From positions 60,767,950-60,831,949 of the forward strand of contig CM071928.1 in assembly GCA_016081115.2 (NCBI GenBank): DNA of 64,000 nucleotides. Reading direction: 5' to 3'. The DNA comes from Rehmannia glutinosa. Lineage: Eukaryota; Streptophyta; Magnoliopsida; Lamiales; Orobanchaceae. Both the position numbers and the translations under genes were made by a program. Positions 17,670-30,185 of this stretch are shown in pieces (positions within the stretch are counted from its first letter, which is position 1; each line of letters opens with the position of its first letter). The notes under the pieces are model-generated. The model worked only from the letters and a program-made list of their open reading frames with translations. It had not been told where the DNA came from and made no database searches.

Positions 17670-19236
17670 TGTAGGTCCCAAGGGGTGTGAGTGTAAGGTT
17701 TAGAAGGGGGGGTTGAATAAACCTTACCAAATTTTTCGATTTAGTCCTTTTAAAAGTTCAGAGTTGATACTACACAGTTGTGTCCTTGGTGGACATCCAA
17801 TTTAGTTAATCAGTAGAGTTAGTCACTCAACAGACTTCGAGTAGTTGATAGAATAACTCAAATTGCTAAGACCAATTAGCTCAACTGTGGTTTGATTTCA
17901 GCGGAAGACTTAACACCCTTGATATGGTTTAGTAGAGATTTAAAGCTTGATTTAGTACTTAGAGATTATCTAATGGATGGCAAATATGTCAGCAGAATTA
18001 AACAAATATGATGTAGGAATTAAAGTGCTGAAATGTAAAAGACACGATAAGTTTTTATAGAGGTTCGAAGATGGGGTAATTCTTCTACTCCTCTCTTCTC
18101 CAACTCCCCGGAGGAATCCACTAGGTATTGATCGATATACAAAGTGGTAACCCGAGATACAAGTCTTGATCACACAAATGACTTGATCCTTTGGGACTCG
18201 GCTGAGACGCCTTGATCACTCGGTGGCTTCTCGTGCGACTCGACTTCTTCACAGGGGCGGCTGCCTTTGCTACTACACCCACTTGCTCAAGCTCTTTGGA
18301 TTTGATCACTAAGCCCTCCAAAAGCTCAAGACTTGGTTCAACCTTGAACCTTCCTACAATCCTTCGTGGAATGTAGACCCCTTGATTCTTCAGTAATTTC
18401 CTCTTCAACTGATTGAAGTTATCCTTCCTTCACAGGTGAGTGTTGGATTGATGTTCTTCATAGTGTAGGCTTCAGGATTGAGCGTTTAATAACTTGAGAA
18501 TATTTCAGGTTACAAAATGTTTCTTTCTTGATTGTATGGTCAAGGTAACCTATGTAATCTTCGTTACTTTTTCTCAGAGTTATTCCTCAGCCTTTTATAG
18601 TGATCTTTCAAAAATCGCCCGTTGAAGAGATAGGCTTATTTTTGAAAGTCACTTGTGGTTGTTGGCTTGTCTTGTTGCGATCCTTGGAATTCCCATTTCC
18701 TCGTATGAATTGTTCTTGACTTTTCGAGTTCGACACGGTGTATTGTTTCCCATTGGTTTATTCCTTTTGCACGCTTTTGGGGTGAGCACTTCGAGAAAGG
18801 TAGCATGGAGATATTACTTGTTTAAGTAATTCTCTTGATTTCCGTGCAACGGATCTTTTTGATTATCTCGACTTGATTGCATTTCCTTGCTTTCCCCAGG
18901 TGACTTAGAGTCGACTTCCAATCATTGGATGACTCTTTCCGTCACTTCAACTTGAGACTTGCTTTTCTTGAGTTGACTTGACGATACTCCACTCACCGCA
19001 TCTCGCTTGCTCCTTCAATGAGTTCCCGTCTTCTCTTCTTTGCCATAGTCACCGCTTGCAAATGAGTCTTCCTTCTAGTCTCCGGTTGTCTTCTTGCATG
19101 TTTGGGCATAGGCCGACTTAACTCGGCTTGACCAGCCTATTTGTTACAATGCGGTTTACAACAAAATCAAAAGCCAACTTCCTATTATAAGTTTTACATG
19201 GCATTCATCAAAATCTAAATAATAAATTTCCCAACA
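17670..19236 (-). repeat. 3' LTR of SIRE-like element 1
   Basis: 1567 bp. On the minus strand it starts TGTTGGGAAATTTATTATTTAG and ends GGGACCTACA. It aligns along its length with 30186-31741, with differences concentrated at CAG/CTG sites. Confidence 0.93.
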
Positions 19237-19250
19237 ATTTCCCCTTTTTG
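19237..19250 (-). other. Polypurine tract of SIRE-like element 1
   Basis: ATTTCCCCTTTTTG on the plus strand, i.e. CAAAAAGGGGAAAT on the element strand, directly upstream of the 3' LTR. Confidence 0.85.
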
Positions 19251-19516
19251 ATGATGCCAAAACTTAAAACATTCAAAATGTAAATAGCAAAGATACATAC
19301 AGATAGTGCATTCACATAGAATGTATGCGTAGAATCAATTCTTTTATTGATCATAACATTCTTGTTCTTTTACACAATCAAGTTTACAAGGTGTATCGAG
19401 CAAACATTTGTCTACACAAAAAATAAAGAATTTACTGACTTTATTTGGAAGACTTACATAGTATGTATTTACATAGTAAAATACATGAAGGGGTGGACAA
19501 GAACACTTCATCTCCT

Positions 19517-22500
19517 TCACGCCTCCTTCTTTTTCATCTTCCTCGTTCTGTCATCTTCTGGTCTTCTTCTCTTTTTCTCATCTCCATTCGCCTTCTTCTT
19601 CTTCTTTTCATATGCTTTCCGGGCGACTTCATCTCTTCTTAATCTCTCTTGTCTTTCCTCCCATAGCTGAGTTTGTCTCTTATTTTCTTCTTCTATTCTT
19701 TTCGCATACTCATCATTGCTTTTAGCCACTTGCAAATTGGCTACTTGGTCAAGAACCAGCCCAGATAGATCCCTCCTTTCTTGCCGGATCTACGTACTCA
19801 ATGTTTTTGGGCGAGAGGCCTGGTCTGAAACCTCTTCCTCTTCTTCCTCTTCCTCGGGCGTGTATTGTGCGGGGTCTTCTTCTTTCGGTGAGTGACCAGG
19901 CGGAGTGACCAACAGAGTGATCGCCGGTAGTCTATGCTGTCGCCTTCTTCACATAACGTGAGACCCTTTTCCCGTACAAGTCCCAAGCTTGAGCCATAGA
20001 CATATTTGCAAAGTATCCTTCGGATGCGGCGTTTTAAATTCATCAACTAATCGTGGCTCGGTCCCGACATCCGAGATGGCATAAGTGTCTTTGCTCTCTT
20101 GGAATGCCTCCATGTTGTTTCAAGATGTTCATAACCCGGGCATCCATTCTTCCTTCCACTTCCTCCATCCCCGCTTCAATTGTCTTTCTCTTTTCGGCCA
20201 TAGATATAGCGAGTGTTGGAGTGGCGAGTCACGGAGTTTGTCAGCGATAATATCACCGTGACAAGACCTTGTTGGGGGTTTGTGCAATCATCAAGGTCAC
20301 ATCTTTCGATCCTTCCCCCTCAACGGACTTTCCTTTCTTTTGTTTTGACACTTCTTCAAATCTTTCCTTCACAAACCGCTTCCTCCTTTTCACTCTCTCT
20401 TTAGCGCTTTAAAGTATTCCTCTTCCCCTTTTTGGCATCATCAAAGGAGAGAGGAACACTGAAACATATCTTGGCAAGCGGGAAGTCGAGCCTGGCGATA
20501 GTCGAGTTACGTCTCGAGTGCCGCTGCGGAGTATGCGGCACGAAATTCGAGCAAGTAGCGTTGGACTCTGCTGAAATTAGCTTCATTTCAGCCATGAGAA
20601 GGCTGAATTTTCTATCCATATTTTCTTCCCGGAGCCAGAGAGATCACTCTTATTTTGCTCACGCAGCAGCTTTATCTCAAAGCGGTGTGAGCTTCATGCA
20701 TGTGCTCAATGTGTTCTCTCAATTTCGTCTTTGCATCGGCATTCTCGGCTTCGCCGCCATACCAACGACTTGTTGAACAATGTCCTGAAGTATCTAACTT
20801 GTTCCACACGCATTGTTTCTTCTTTGTTGCCGCCATTCCTTATCTCGATTGTTATGCCTCTCAAGTCGCGAGTAAGGTTGGCATCTCTGTTGTCGATCGC
20901 ATGTCCATAGAGGCCTGGTGCCTCTCCATCCGTTCAATTTCAACAAATAATGCTTTGAACACCTCCCGAACTTCAATTTGTTTTCTTCGTTGCGGTGATG
21001 GCCACGCATCATCAAAGTCATAGTCAATCGAACGATGGTACGACTTGTGGAATGACAAGAGTGGGTCTGTGGGAAGCGTGCGAAGTTCGTTCTCGACTCT
21101 TGGGAGGTCGGGTACCTCCGAGAGAAAGGAAATGATTCTACAAAGGAATCATCACGGCCAATCGGGATTTGTTCAATGATGAGAGGTGCGGCGTGAAGTT
21201 CCTTTTGGAGTCGAACTCTTTGCGACTTGGGGAGCTGCGCAGATGGACTCTGTTTTGGGTCTGTTGTGAAGTGGACCCGACTTGCCGAGCCTCAAATGCC
21301 TCTCAACACTTCCTTGGTCTCAATGGTTTCTCCAATTGAGTGGACTGGTCCTCGGCCTTATCGAAGCGTTATCGGACGATGATGATTTCCATTGGTGGCT
21401 CATCATCAAAATTGAAAGTTTGACGAGTAGTCTTGAGATCGACTTGCTCGTCTTTGGGAACATCCTCGGTGAGTGTTTTGGATCTCACGGGGAATGACTC
21501 GGCTTCTTCATCGCCTTCGATCCCGAGAAAGGTTACATCGGGATTATCCTGGGAATCATGAAGCGCTTATCTCCTTTTTCGGATGGATCAATGATAGCGG
21601 AGGGATGTTCTCTACTTGACTTCTTTACCCCGGAAGTCTCAACCTCCCGTGGGCCTTCATTACCTCCTGCGCAGTCTCAAGCTCGCGGCAAGAGGCTTGA
21701 CCTCTCTTTCGGCAGTGTCGGTATGTCTTAGGGTCTTCTGTGGTGGTATCCATTGGAGTCTCAACCCCATGGATTGCACTTTCATCGCCAGTGTTAACTC
21801 CCGGAGTACATTCCTTCTTGTGCCTCGATTTGCATCGGCGCGTCATTAGCCTTCCGAGCGGTTGGCACCTCACCGAGACAGATCTCTCAATCGCCTGCGA
21901 GCTTCGTTGATGGCAACTTGCTTTGTTCGTTTTGTGTTTGTACTTTCTCCATTTCACCTCCTAGATTCGTTGTGGAGTCATCTGCAGATTCTCCGACCTT
22001 GCTGCAGTGGAGGGTTTTCCCCTCTCGGTGGCGCACCACGGTGAGTGACTTGGAATGGGGTCACTCGTCTCCAAACTCCCGGCTGTTTCTCTTGAGTGTT
22101 CGATCGTTGGGGCGGTGGTAAGACACCTTCATTAGGGGTTGGTCAATTGGGGTCCCCACTAACCCGCCATCGCCATTTCCTTAATTCCTTCTTCCGAGTG
22201 AGTCAGGGAAGTGGTGGCGAAGAACAACGGTGGCGATTTGCTTTGCACTACTCCCATTGGATCGATTTCAGACTTTGTTTTGGAGGACTCTCCTGGTCCC
22301 TCCATCATACTTTTCTCATGAAGAATTCGGGATTCACGCATTGCTTGCTGCATTTGCAACTCTTCGTGGCGGCGAAAGAGGTCCCGATCCTCATCACTTT
22401 CGATAGAATGTCGAAGTGAGGATGTGTATGTTCTAGTGGTGCCGGTGAGAGGGGCGGAGATCTTTGGCCTTCTTCTCTTGCCTCGGCTTCCTCTCGCGAT

Positions 22501-24065
22501 CTCTCCTTCTTCTTATCTTATCCAAGATATGCGGGATATCTCATGCGATTTTCTTCATCGATCTTTGAGATCACGAGGTTAGTCGAGGAAGTTCATCGAT
22601 TCCTCTTCTTCTTCGATAAACTCAGGCCGTTGGAACTGTTCCCTTGAACGACTCAATTTCCACTTCCTCCACTCACGCAGACGATTTTGGATGTCCGGGT
22701 AAGGTGGGGATAGGATCATCACATCACTATCATCTCTATCGGCTTCTTCTTGTGTCTCAAATTTGTGCGAACTACAAGCTTGTGTCTTGATTTGCCTCTG
22801 ATCGCCTTGACAGACTTAGTTTTTTCATCTATAATATCCGGAGACTCTACTTCTCCGGTAGTCTCCGATGTCTGCTCCACCGAGTGGGCCGACTTAGCCG
22901 GTTTCTCAAGCTCGGAGTGCTTGATGATTCTTCTTTGTCTCCTAGTTTGTACCGGAGGGATTTCTAGTTCGAGAGAGAGTTTCTTGAGTCTTGGGGCGGC
23001 GGGGCTTTGGTGTTTTCTTCGAGGAGATGGCCGTCTTGGCTTATCGGATCTCCTCTTTTGACGATCGGAGAAGGTAGTTGAGAGTCCTTCTCGACCGGCT
23101 AGCTGCTTTGAGGGGAGACACACGGGGGGCGGGTGACTTCAGGCTGCGGGCGGGAGCGAGTTTGTTTTTCTTTCTTTGCGAGAGCAACTGATCTTCTTAG
23201 TAGTGCGTAGGGGCAACAGATTCTCTTAGCGGCTGCAGGGGCACTTTCTTCTTTGGTGGAGAGAAACAATCGTATCTTGGTCGGTCACCGATTCCCCCTC
23301 ACTCGTGTCGCCTCTCTTGGCGTAGGCTCTCTTACGTGCGCCGAGAGGTTTGATCTGAACATGCTCTTGTTTACATGGAACGCCTTTCCATGTCTAAGAG
23401 GGACTCCTTTCACCTCCATCACCGCCAATCACCGGGCCATATCCTAGGGATCCTCCAAATGCACCATCTTCCTTGAAGGATTTGTTCCCTACATTCGGTA
23501 GTCTGCTTTGTAGACAAACTCAGCCGATTTATTTTCCTTTCTTCAATGATCGCGGCCATTACAATCAACTTTGCTTTTGACGATTGGTCAAAGCGCCAAA
23601 TTTGATGTCTATGCATTTGGCAACTATGTCCAACACTTGTGGTAATCCTCCTTCAAAGACCTCTTGTTCGTGTGTAAACTATTTTATCGGCATAGTCGGG
23701 CTTGGCTATTTCCTTCCAAGCGGCGAGCCAGGTTTACATCGGCCGTTGATTTCTCGATGCTCCTTCCGTCGGTAGTGGTTGTGTTCACAATTCCTTGGCG
23801 AGAGATGGTGAGCTTCATTCCGTGAAGATGACTTTATCATTTCATCGTGAATCTCGGCGTTCACGTAGAACTATGCGACCTCTTCCACATAGGTCATTGA
23901 GAACTCCATCGTCAGAAATGGTTTCAGCCCGGATGTTTCGAGCTTTTTAGCGATTTTCTTTATGAGGGCATCATCGGACCCCTGTTTCACCATGCCGTCG
24001 AAATCCACAGTAGACCCGGTGTTGATTTGCTTTCCTAACTTGACAAAATCATAGGTTGATGCCAT
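19517..24065 (-). pseudogene. Third ORF (env-position ORF) of SIRE-like element 1
   Basis: Opens at an ATG (24065) with MASTYDFVKLGKQINTGSTV, followed by a 'Putative plant transposon protein' type region (MTYVEEVA near residue 60; in the other copy FYVNSEIHDEG and VHGKKFTISP follow). A long low-complexity S/P/K/R region with many EE and KK runs comes next. The C-terminus is a strongly charged coiled coil (IEEENKRQTQLWEERQERLR) ending in a lysine/arginine tail at 19517. About 4.5 kb, far longer than most accessory ORFs. It sits where SIRE elements carry an ORF often called envelope-like. No membrane helix or signal peptide is evident in the readable pieces, so an envelope role is not supported here. 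Many frameshifts. Confidence 0.65.
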
Positions 24066-24555
24066 TTTTCAGGATTTCACCGAAGAAAACTTAGAGGTTG
24101 ATTTGAAGATAGATAGGGTTTTGAGAGAGGTTTACCTTTGCTTCTGAGAGAGATGAACGGTTTTGGTAATATGAGAGAGAGAAGAAAGAAAGCTTAAGTA
24201 TGGTTTATGAAACGACGTGCGGGTGGTTTTTGAAATGTGATCGAAATCAACGGCTTAGATTTTGCACGCCGATTTAGTATTTAATGTCTCGTATTTAATG
24301 CGGCAGCATTTATATCCAATCATAAGCTTGGTGTGCAACTTTTGCCTGTACACGTCATAATTATGCTAACGTAATTCTTAAAAACATTCCCCTTAGTAAA
24401 AACATCGCGTTTTTGTCACTTTGCTCATAAATGACTCGACTTTACCCTCACCGGTTTAACTCTTCTTCTCACAGTTCTCTTTGTGACTCAAATTGTCGGT
24501 GACTCGGTATAAATTGTCTTTACGATCACGGTGATTTACTTAGTGATATGTGAGT

Positions 24556-25050
24556 TCAACTCTTTTTCCCTTTTTGTGTTCCATTTCTTTTCTTTGATTC
24601 TTCCGAGTGTCGGCTCAGCTCAATTAACCCTAACTCATGTTTGAGTTCTTCAAATCTTGACTCACATAAAGGTTTTGTGAAGATGTCGGCCAATTGTTTA
24701 TCGGTTGAGATATATTCCAAGATGATGTCCTTCTTTTCAACATGATCTCTTATGAAGTGATATCGACATCGATATGCTTTGTTCTTGAGTGCAACACGGA
24801 TTTTGAGTGATTGCAATTGCACTTGTGTTATCACACATGATTGGAATTTCCTTTTCTTCAACTTCATAGTCTCTCACTTCTTTGTCTCATCCATAGGACT
24901 TGGGCACAACAATTTGCCCGCCTATGTATTCTTGCCTTGTAGAGGTGGCTATTGAATTTTGCTTCTTGCTAAACCAGAAATCACTGTTTCCTAGCATTTG
25001 ACATGTGCCTGAGGTGCTTTTCTGTCAACTCGCATCAAGCATAGTCAGTC
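24556..25050 (-). pseudogene. RNase H of SIRE-like element 1
   Basis: The minus strand contains IRDHVEKKDIILEYISTDKQ and LADIFTKPLCESRFEELKHE, the C-terminal RNase H block, ending with the pol stop at 24556. Upstream, around 24800-25050, are broken-frame equivalents of the DNTSAI, KQNS and FGCRVDRK-type motifs. The GYSD catalytic start is at the end of the 25045-25236 frame (GGFKLIGYSD). Confidence 0.8.
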
Positions 25051-26230
25051 CGAATAGCCAATTAGTTTGAATCCACCTTCCTTTGGATACCATAAGCCAA
25101 CTTCTTGGCTTCCTTTCAAGTATCTCAAGATTCTCTTAGTCTTTGTCATATGGCTCTCTTTTGGAGCGATTGAAATCTTGCACATACACCTACAAAGAAA
25201 GGTGATGTCGGCCCGCTTCTTTGTGAGATAGAGCAATGATCCAATAAGTGCTCAGTATCTTGTTTGATCTACTGGCTTGCCATCTGCATCCATGTCCATT
25301 TTGATCGATGTATTCATTGGTATTTTCACGAGAAGACTTCTCCTCCATACCAAATTTCTTCATTAAATCTCTGGTGTATTTTGTTTGACTTATGAAGGTT
25401 CCATCCTTCATTGTTTCACTTGGAGTCCAAGGAAGAATGTCGACTCTCCCATCATGCTCATTTCAAATTTACTTTGCATGAGGTTTGAAAATTTTTCACC
25501 ATGACTCTTTGTTTGTGGATCCAAAAATGATGTCATCCACATATATTTGAACAATCGATACTCTTTTTGTCTTGAATTAAAAAGTGTTCTATCTACTTTT
25601 CCTTTTGTGAATCCATTCTCGATTAGGAATTGTGACAAGGTATCATACCATGCTCACGGTGCTGTTTCAATCCATACGAGCTTTCTTGAGTTTGTATACC
25701 TTATCTCCAAGAGTCTTCTCGCTCAAATCCTGGAGGTTGTTCAACATACACTTCTTCTTCCAATAAACCATTTAGGAATGCACTTTTTACATCCATCCGA
25801 TATACAATGAAATTCTTGTGAGTCGTGCATAGGCAAGAAACATCCTTATAGCTTCCAATCTTGCTACGAGGGCAAATGTTTCATCAAAATCTATTCCTTC
25901 TTCTTGACAATATCCTTTGGCTACTAGTCTTGCTTTGTTTCTTACCACGAGCCCTCCTCATTCATCTTGTTTACGAATACCCATTTAGTACCAATAACAT
26001 TTTGATGGGTGGGTCTTTGAACTAATTCCCATACTTTATTTCTTTCAAATTGATTGACTCTTCTTGCATAGCTTGAATCCAATGTGTGTCATCCAATGCT
26101 TGTAACACATCTTTGGGCTCCATTTGCGAGATAAAGCATGTGAACATAGCTTCTTGTTGAGTTCGGATCTTGTTTTGACACCTTCTCTTATATCTCCAAT
26201 GACAAGTTCGGTGGATGGTCTTTCGGCCAT
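25045..26230 (-). pseudogene. Reverse transcriptase of SIRE-like element 1
   Basis: Pieces in several minus-strand frames: AERPSTELVIGDIREGVKTR (the linker before RT), IQAMQEE-type start, FLIENGFTKGKVDRTLF, a disrupted YVDD box (YMWMTSFLDPQ in one frame at about 25520-25540), SKFEMSMMGESTFFLGLQVK, GTFISQTKYTRDLMKKFGME and AKRILRYLKGSQ-type sequence. The collinear copy at 56708-57615 reads more cleanly, with IYVDDIIFGSTN intact. Not translatable as sequenced. Confidence 0.82.
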
Positions 26231-26347
26231 CTTACATCAGGTTGAAGTAAGTTAGCCGGATTCGATCTTCTAGCAGTATGTGTTGCTTTGATCGACTCTC
26301 TCGCACTCACTTAGCTGCAAATTTTCCAAAGATTTTATGAGACTCAA

Positions 26348-27460
26348 CTATCTCATCTTCATCTCGAGTTTATAATTCGACTTGACTTCATCATAGGGAC
26401 TCTTCGTATGGTTGGAAGATTGACTTATCGGTGACTCTTCAATGTCTTCTGCATTTACATTTGGCTCATCGAATACCACATGAATAGATTCCTCTACAAC
26501 CATAGTCCTTTTGTTGAATACTCTGTAGGCTTTGCTTTGGTGAGTATCCCAAGAAGATACCTTCATCAACTTTAGCATCGAAGGCCTTTAGATTGTCTTT
26601 GCCATTGTTGTGGATGAAGCATTTACATCCAAATATTTTAAAATATGCAACATTTGGTTTTCTTCCAGTCCAAATCTCATAGGGAGTCTTTGTCGGTTAT
26701 CTTTTATCATACATCCTTTTTGAGTGTAGCAAGTGTGTTGATTGCTTGACCCAAAATCTTTTTGGTAACCCCGCTTGACTAACATGGTCCTTGTTGCTTC
26801 TTTGAGAGTTCTATTCCATCTTTCGCAACTCCATTCTGCTTTGTGGAGTCCTTCCTGCAGATAATTCATGACCAATGCCATTTTCAATACAATCGAGTTA
26901 TTATCCTATTGACAAACTCGGTTCCTCTGTCGATCTTATTTTGATAATGGTTTGACTCTTTTCATTTTGAATTTTCTTCATTAAGCGTGCGTTTAGAGAG
27001 TTTCTTTCTTTTTACACATGAATATAGTCCATGTATATCTTGAGTAGTCATCTACTACCACCAAGGTGTATTTCTTTCCACTTATGCTAGCCGGTTCCAC
27101 GCGGCCAAATAGATCCATATGTAGCGGATGTAATATTCTTGTTGAAGATGGACATGTCTTTTCTTTGAATGAAGATTTGATTTGTTTTCCCTTCGACATG
27201 CATCACATATACTCTCCTTCTTGTATCTTGAGTCCGGAAGTCCTTCCACAAGATTACTTCTTGCAAGCTTGTTAATCGTTTTGAAATTCAGGTGACTCGG
27301 CTTTTTGTGCCACATCCAACTTGATTCACTCTGCTCTTTGCTAATAGACAGTCTTTGGGTGTAGCGATTGACCAATCTACTACATACATGTTCTTTTGTC
27401 TCGCATCCTTGCAACACAACTTCATTCGATTCAAGATCCTTGATTTGGCATATACCCATG
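26348..27460 (-). pseudogene. Pre-integrase and integrase of SIRE-like element 1
   Basis: On the minus strand: WHKKPSHLNFKTINKLARSN and ICDAC give the zinc-binding pre-integrase. HPLHMDLFG and YTLVVVDDYSRYTWTIFM open the integrase core. A broken D-N-G-x-E-F region follows, then RWNRTLKEATRTMLVKRG with the catalytic-Glu neighbourhood just upstream. Last are SKAYRVFNKRTMVVEESIHV and FDEPN of the C-terminal domain. Frames change at 27200, about 26900 and about 26580. Confidence 0.82.
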
Positions 27461-27960
27461 TTAAATCCAACATTATAGCCCTTGTCACGAGTTGGATGAT
27501 GCTTAACAAGTTGAAGTTGAGTCCTTCAACATATGCAACATCCGTGATTTCTAATCCGTTCCTCTTGATGGATCCAATGCCTCTTATTTCACCTAGAGCT
27601 TCATTTCCTCCAAATATGACTTTTGCTCGTTTAACTTCCTTGAATTTTGACATATTTTTCTTGTTTCTGTCATATATGTCCGGAAATGCCACTATCCATG
27701 TACCAGGTTCCTTGGCACTCACTGTTTCCTTGAACCCGCAATCAAGGAAATTAAGTTTTAGTTACCCATATTTGTGCAGGTCTGAGGGGTTAGGATTGTA
27801 AGATGATCCAACCAACTTATAGCCAAATGATTTGACTCTAAGGGGTTGCCATCTATCGATGCCATAATCATAATTAATCTTGGCAAATTGCTTGGGGATT
27901 TTAGTTTCATACAAGCTGTCTCTTTTGTCTGTATGCTGTGTATATGTATTAGCAATTGCC
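27461..27960 (-). pseudogene. Protease region of SIRE-like element 1
   Basis: Downstream of the active site the frame reads MSKFKEVKRAKVIFGGNEAL, GEIRGIGSIKRNGLEITDVA and YVEGLNFNLLSI, typical SIRE protease. The active-site codons at about 27685-27705 include the ATG-GAT-AGT-GG (M-D-S-G) string but are immediately followed by a disrupted codon where the family has Cys. The equivalent at 55231-55245 is disrupted differently. Both disruptions fall where a CTG would be expected. Confidence 0.78.
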
Positions 27961-30059
27961 TTCTTTGGGTAATTGTGGTGTCTCTCGAGTGTAGTGCCTA
28001 GTGCATATGTGTCTTTGATGAAAGCTCTTATACTTTTGGAATGGCCTTTCTTGAGTTCTAGGCCTTTGCCATTTGGGCTTATATTCCATAAGTCTATGAT
28101 GATAGTTCACATTATTCCAATCGGCTTGGCTTGGATATTTTCTACCATTCCCATCATATGTATTTCTTTTATAGATTTTCTGGGTTTTTGGTAGCTCTGT
28201 TTCTTCTTTCTGAGTATTTTTCTGTTTGGAGTTTGTTGAGGAACTCGATGAATCTCTTCTCACTGTCCTTTTCAAATACACTCAATCAAGTTGTTTTCCT
28301 TTTCCTTTATAACCAAGGCCGTTTGCTTGTAATTGTGCTTTGGAGTGAATGTGTGTGCACCCTTTGGAGTTTTGGATTTTTAGACTCTTCATTGCTTGAA
28401 GATCCTTTTTCCAAAATTACTTTTGGAGTTTGACATAGCACGAGAGAATTAAATCCTAAGCCTGTCTTGTCTCCACATTCTCTTTGACTCATAATAAGAT
28501 CATCCAATGATTTAGATGCCTTAGTGAATGAGGCAATCACATTTTTGAGGTCATTCTCCCTCTTTTCTATGGCAACTATTTCAGCTATTAGCTTAGCATT
28601 TTCATCCTTTAAACTTTCATTCTCATCGGCTATTTGACTTAGAGTACTCGGCTCCTTAGTCACCGTGAGTTTTAACTCTTGTAGGTCATTTTTTTCCTCA
28701 TTTAATAGTGTGTGTGAGGATTTAATGTGTTCAAAACCTTTCATCATTTTGCCTAATGAATCATAAAGATCGAGTGGGTGATGAAGTGTGTGTGTCACGA
28801 GTCACTATCACTAGAATCGAGTTTGATGAGTTGGAGTGTACCTCATCTTCTTGGTCAGGTTGATCTTGTTCCTTGGCCATCAAACAGATCGGGGCTTCTT
28901 CTTCGAGTCACTTGAGTAGTCGAAACTTCACTACTCTCGACTATGTCTTTTGACTCATCATTTTCTCGACCAACATTGCCTTTTTCTTTTCTTGTCTTCT
29001 TTCTCTGAAGACCTTTCTTTCTTCTTCATTCCTGTATTTGTTGACTACGAGGATATGGGCGAGTCAATGGCATAATGACCTGGTTGCCTACGGTTCGGAT
29101 AGATATTCAACCTTTTGATCACTCTTTCCATTCTTGGATTGTCGACCCTTTGATATTCACTTTTTGATGATCTGTTCTCTTGGTTGGCCTATCTTTCCTT
29201 GACTTGGAGGAGCTTAGTGTCTTCGGAAGATTCGCCCTTGCCTCTCTTGTAGTTCTTATTGAAGAACTTGTTGAACCTTTTAACCATCGGGCTATTTCTT
29301 CCGGATGAATGACTTCTTTGACCTCGGCTCTCTTTCCATCCTTAACAATTAGAGCAATTTTTTTGGTACAACTGTCTCTTCCTGATCTTTTCTTCTCGGC
29401 TCAAATTCGTAGGCTTTGAGATCGAGAATAGTTCATGGTTGGAGGTCTTCGATAGGTCCATGGAATGTCTTAGTGCCATGACCTTCATTTCCCATTCAAT
29501 GAGGAGACTTTTTAGGATTTTCATACACATTTCATTCTGTGTATATTCCTTTTCAAGTGCGAGATAGCTCGTTGGTGATTTACGTGAACCGAGCATCCAG
29601 TTGATCCAGGTTTTCTCCTGCGATCATTTTGAAATTCTCAAATTTTTGTCACCACGATAATTTATTTTCTTTGATTTGCTCCGAGCCTTCACAAATCAAT
29701 GTTAGTTTGTCCCAGTTTCCTTAGCCGTTTTGCATGATTTGACTTTATTGAACATGGCTTTGTCCAAGGTTTTGTAAAGGATGTCCTTGGCTACATTGTC
29801 CAGGTTGTATCTTTTTCTCGTCATCATTTGTCCATTCGATTCTTGGTTTTTCAACCATAGCCGGTCTAGGAAACATCCTCTTCACCTTCAGTGCAGCTCT
29901 TCTTGCATTGTGTTCACCTTTAAGATTTGCAAAGGCCCATCCTATCACTATCCACATTTCATCATGTAATCTTTGATAGATGAGCTGCATACGTATTTTC
30001 CAATCATCAAATTCTTCAATTGTGAACATAGGGATGCGTGTCAAATTTGCTTCCATGAT
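27961..30059 (-). pseudogene. Gag of SIRE-like element 1
   Basis: ATG at 30059 opens MEANLTRIPMFTIEEFDDWK, followed by RMQLIYQRLHDEMWIVIGWA, the N-terminal gag fold of SIRE elements (W-K-I-R-M, F-D-E-W). A middle segment at 29342-29596 has YLALEKEYTQNEMCMKILKS. A degenerate zinc-knuckle remnant (QPGHYAID) lies near 29060-29095. The C-terminal half (28307-28798) is a long coiled coil (NDLQELKLTVTKEPSTLSQI, DENESLKDENAKLIAEIV) and then MSQRECGDKTGLGF. Gag would package the RNA in virus-like particles. Several frame changes. Confidence 0.8.
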
Positions 30060-30168
30060 AATAAATTTTAATGATAAAAGGAGTTTTGAAAATTTAAGTA
30101 CTAAAGCGGACTTTGAAAAGTTTGGAGATCTAGTTCGAACTAACCGGTGCGGAAGGCTCAATGAACCA

Positions 30169-30185
30169 ACCGCTCCGATACCACT
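30169..30185 (-). other. Primer binding site of SIRE-like element 1
   Basis: AGTGGTATCGGAGCGG on the minus strand, adjacent to the 5' LTR, close to the TGGTATCAGAGC consensus (CAG appears as CG). Confidence 0.78.

Noticed and set aside
17499..17672. Promoter or gene start near the TATA-like TTTATAAGG
   Set aside because: It is part of a TRIM LTR and is followed by a retrotransposon insertion, not a gene.
20053..23800. Numerous plus-strand frames of 60-110 residues
   Set aside because: They are antisense shadows of the minus-strand third ORF of SIRE-like element 1 (serine/leucine-rich complements of a K/E-rich protein).
28307..28798. Host coiled-coil protein gene
   Set aside because: Collinear with gag of the second SIRE-like element (MSQREC-x-DKTGLGF) and in the right place between LTR and protease.
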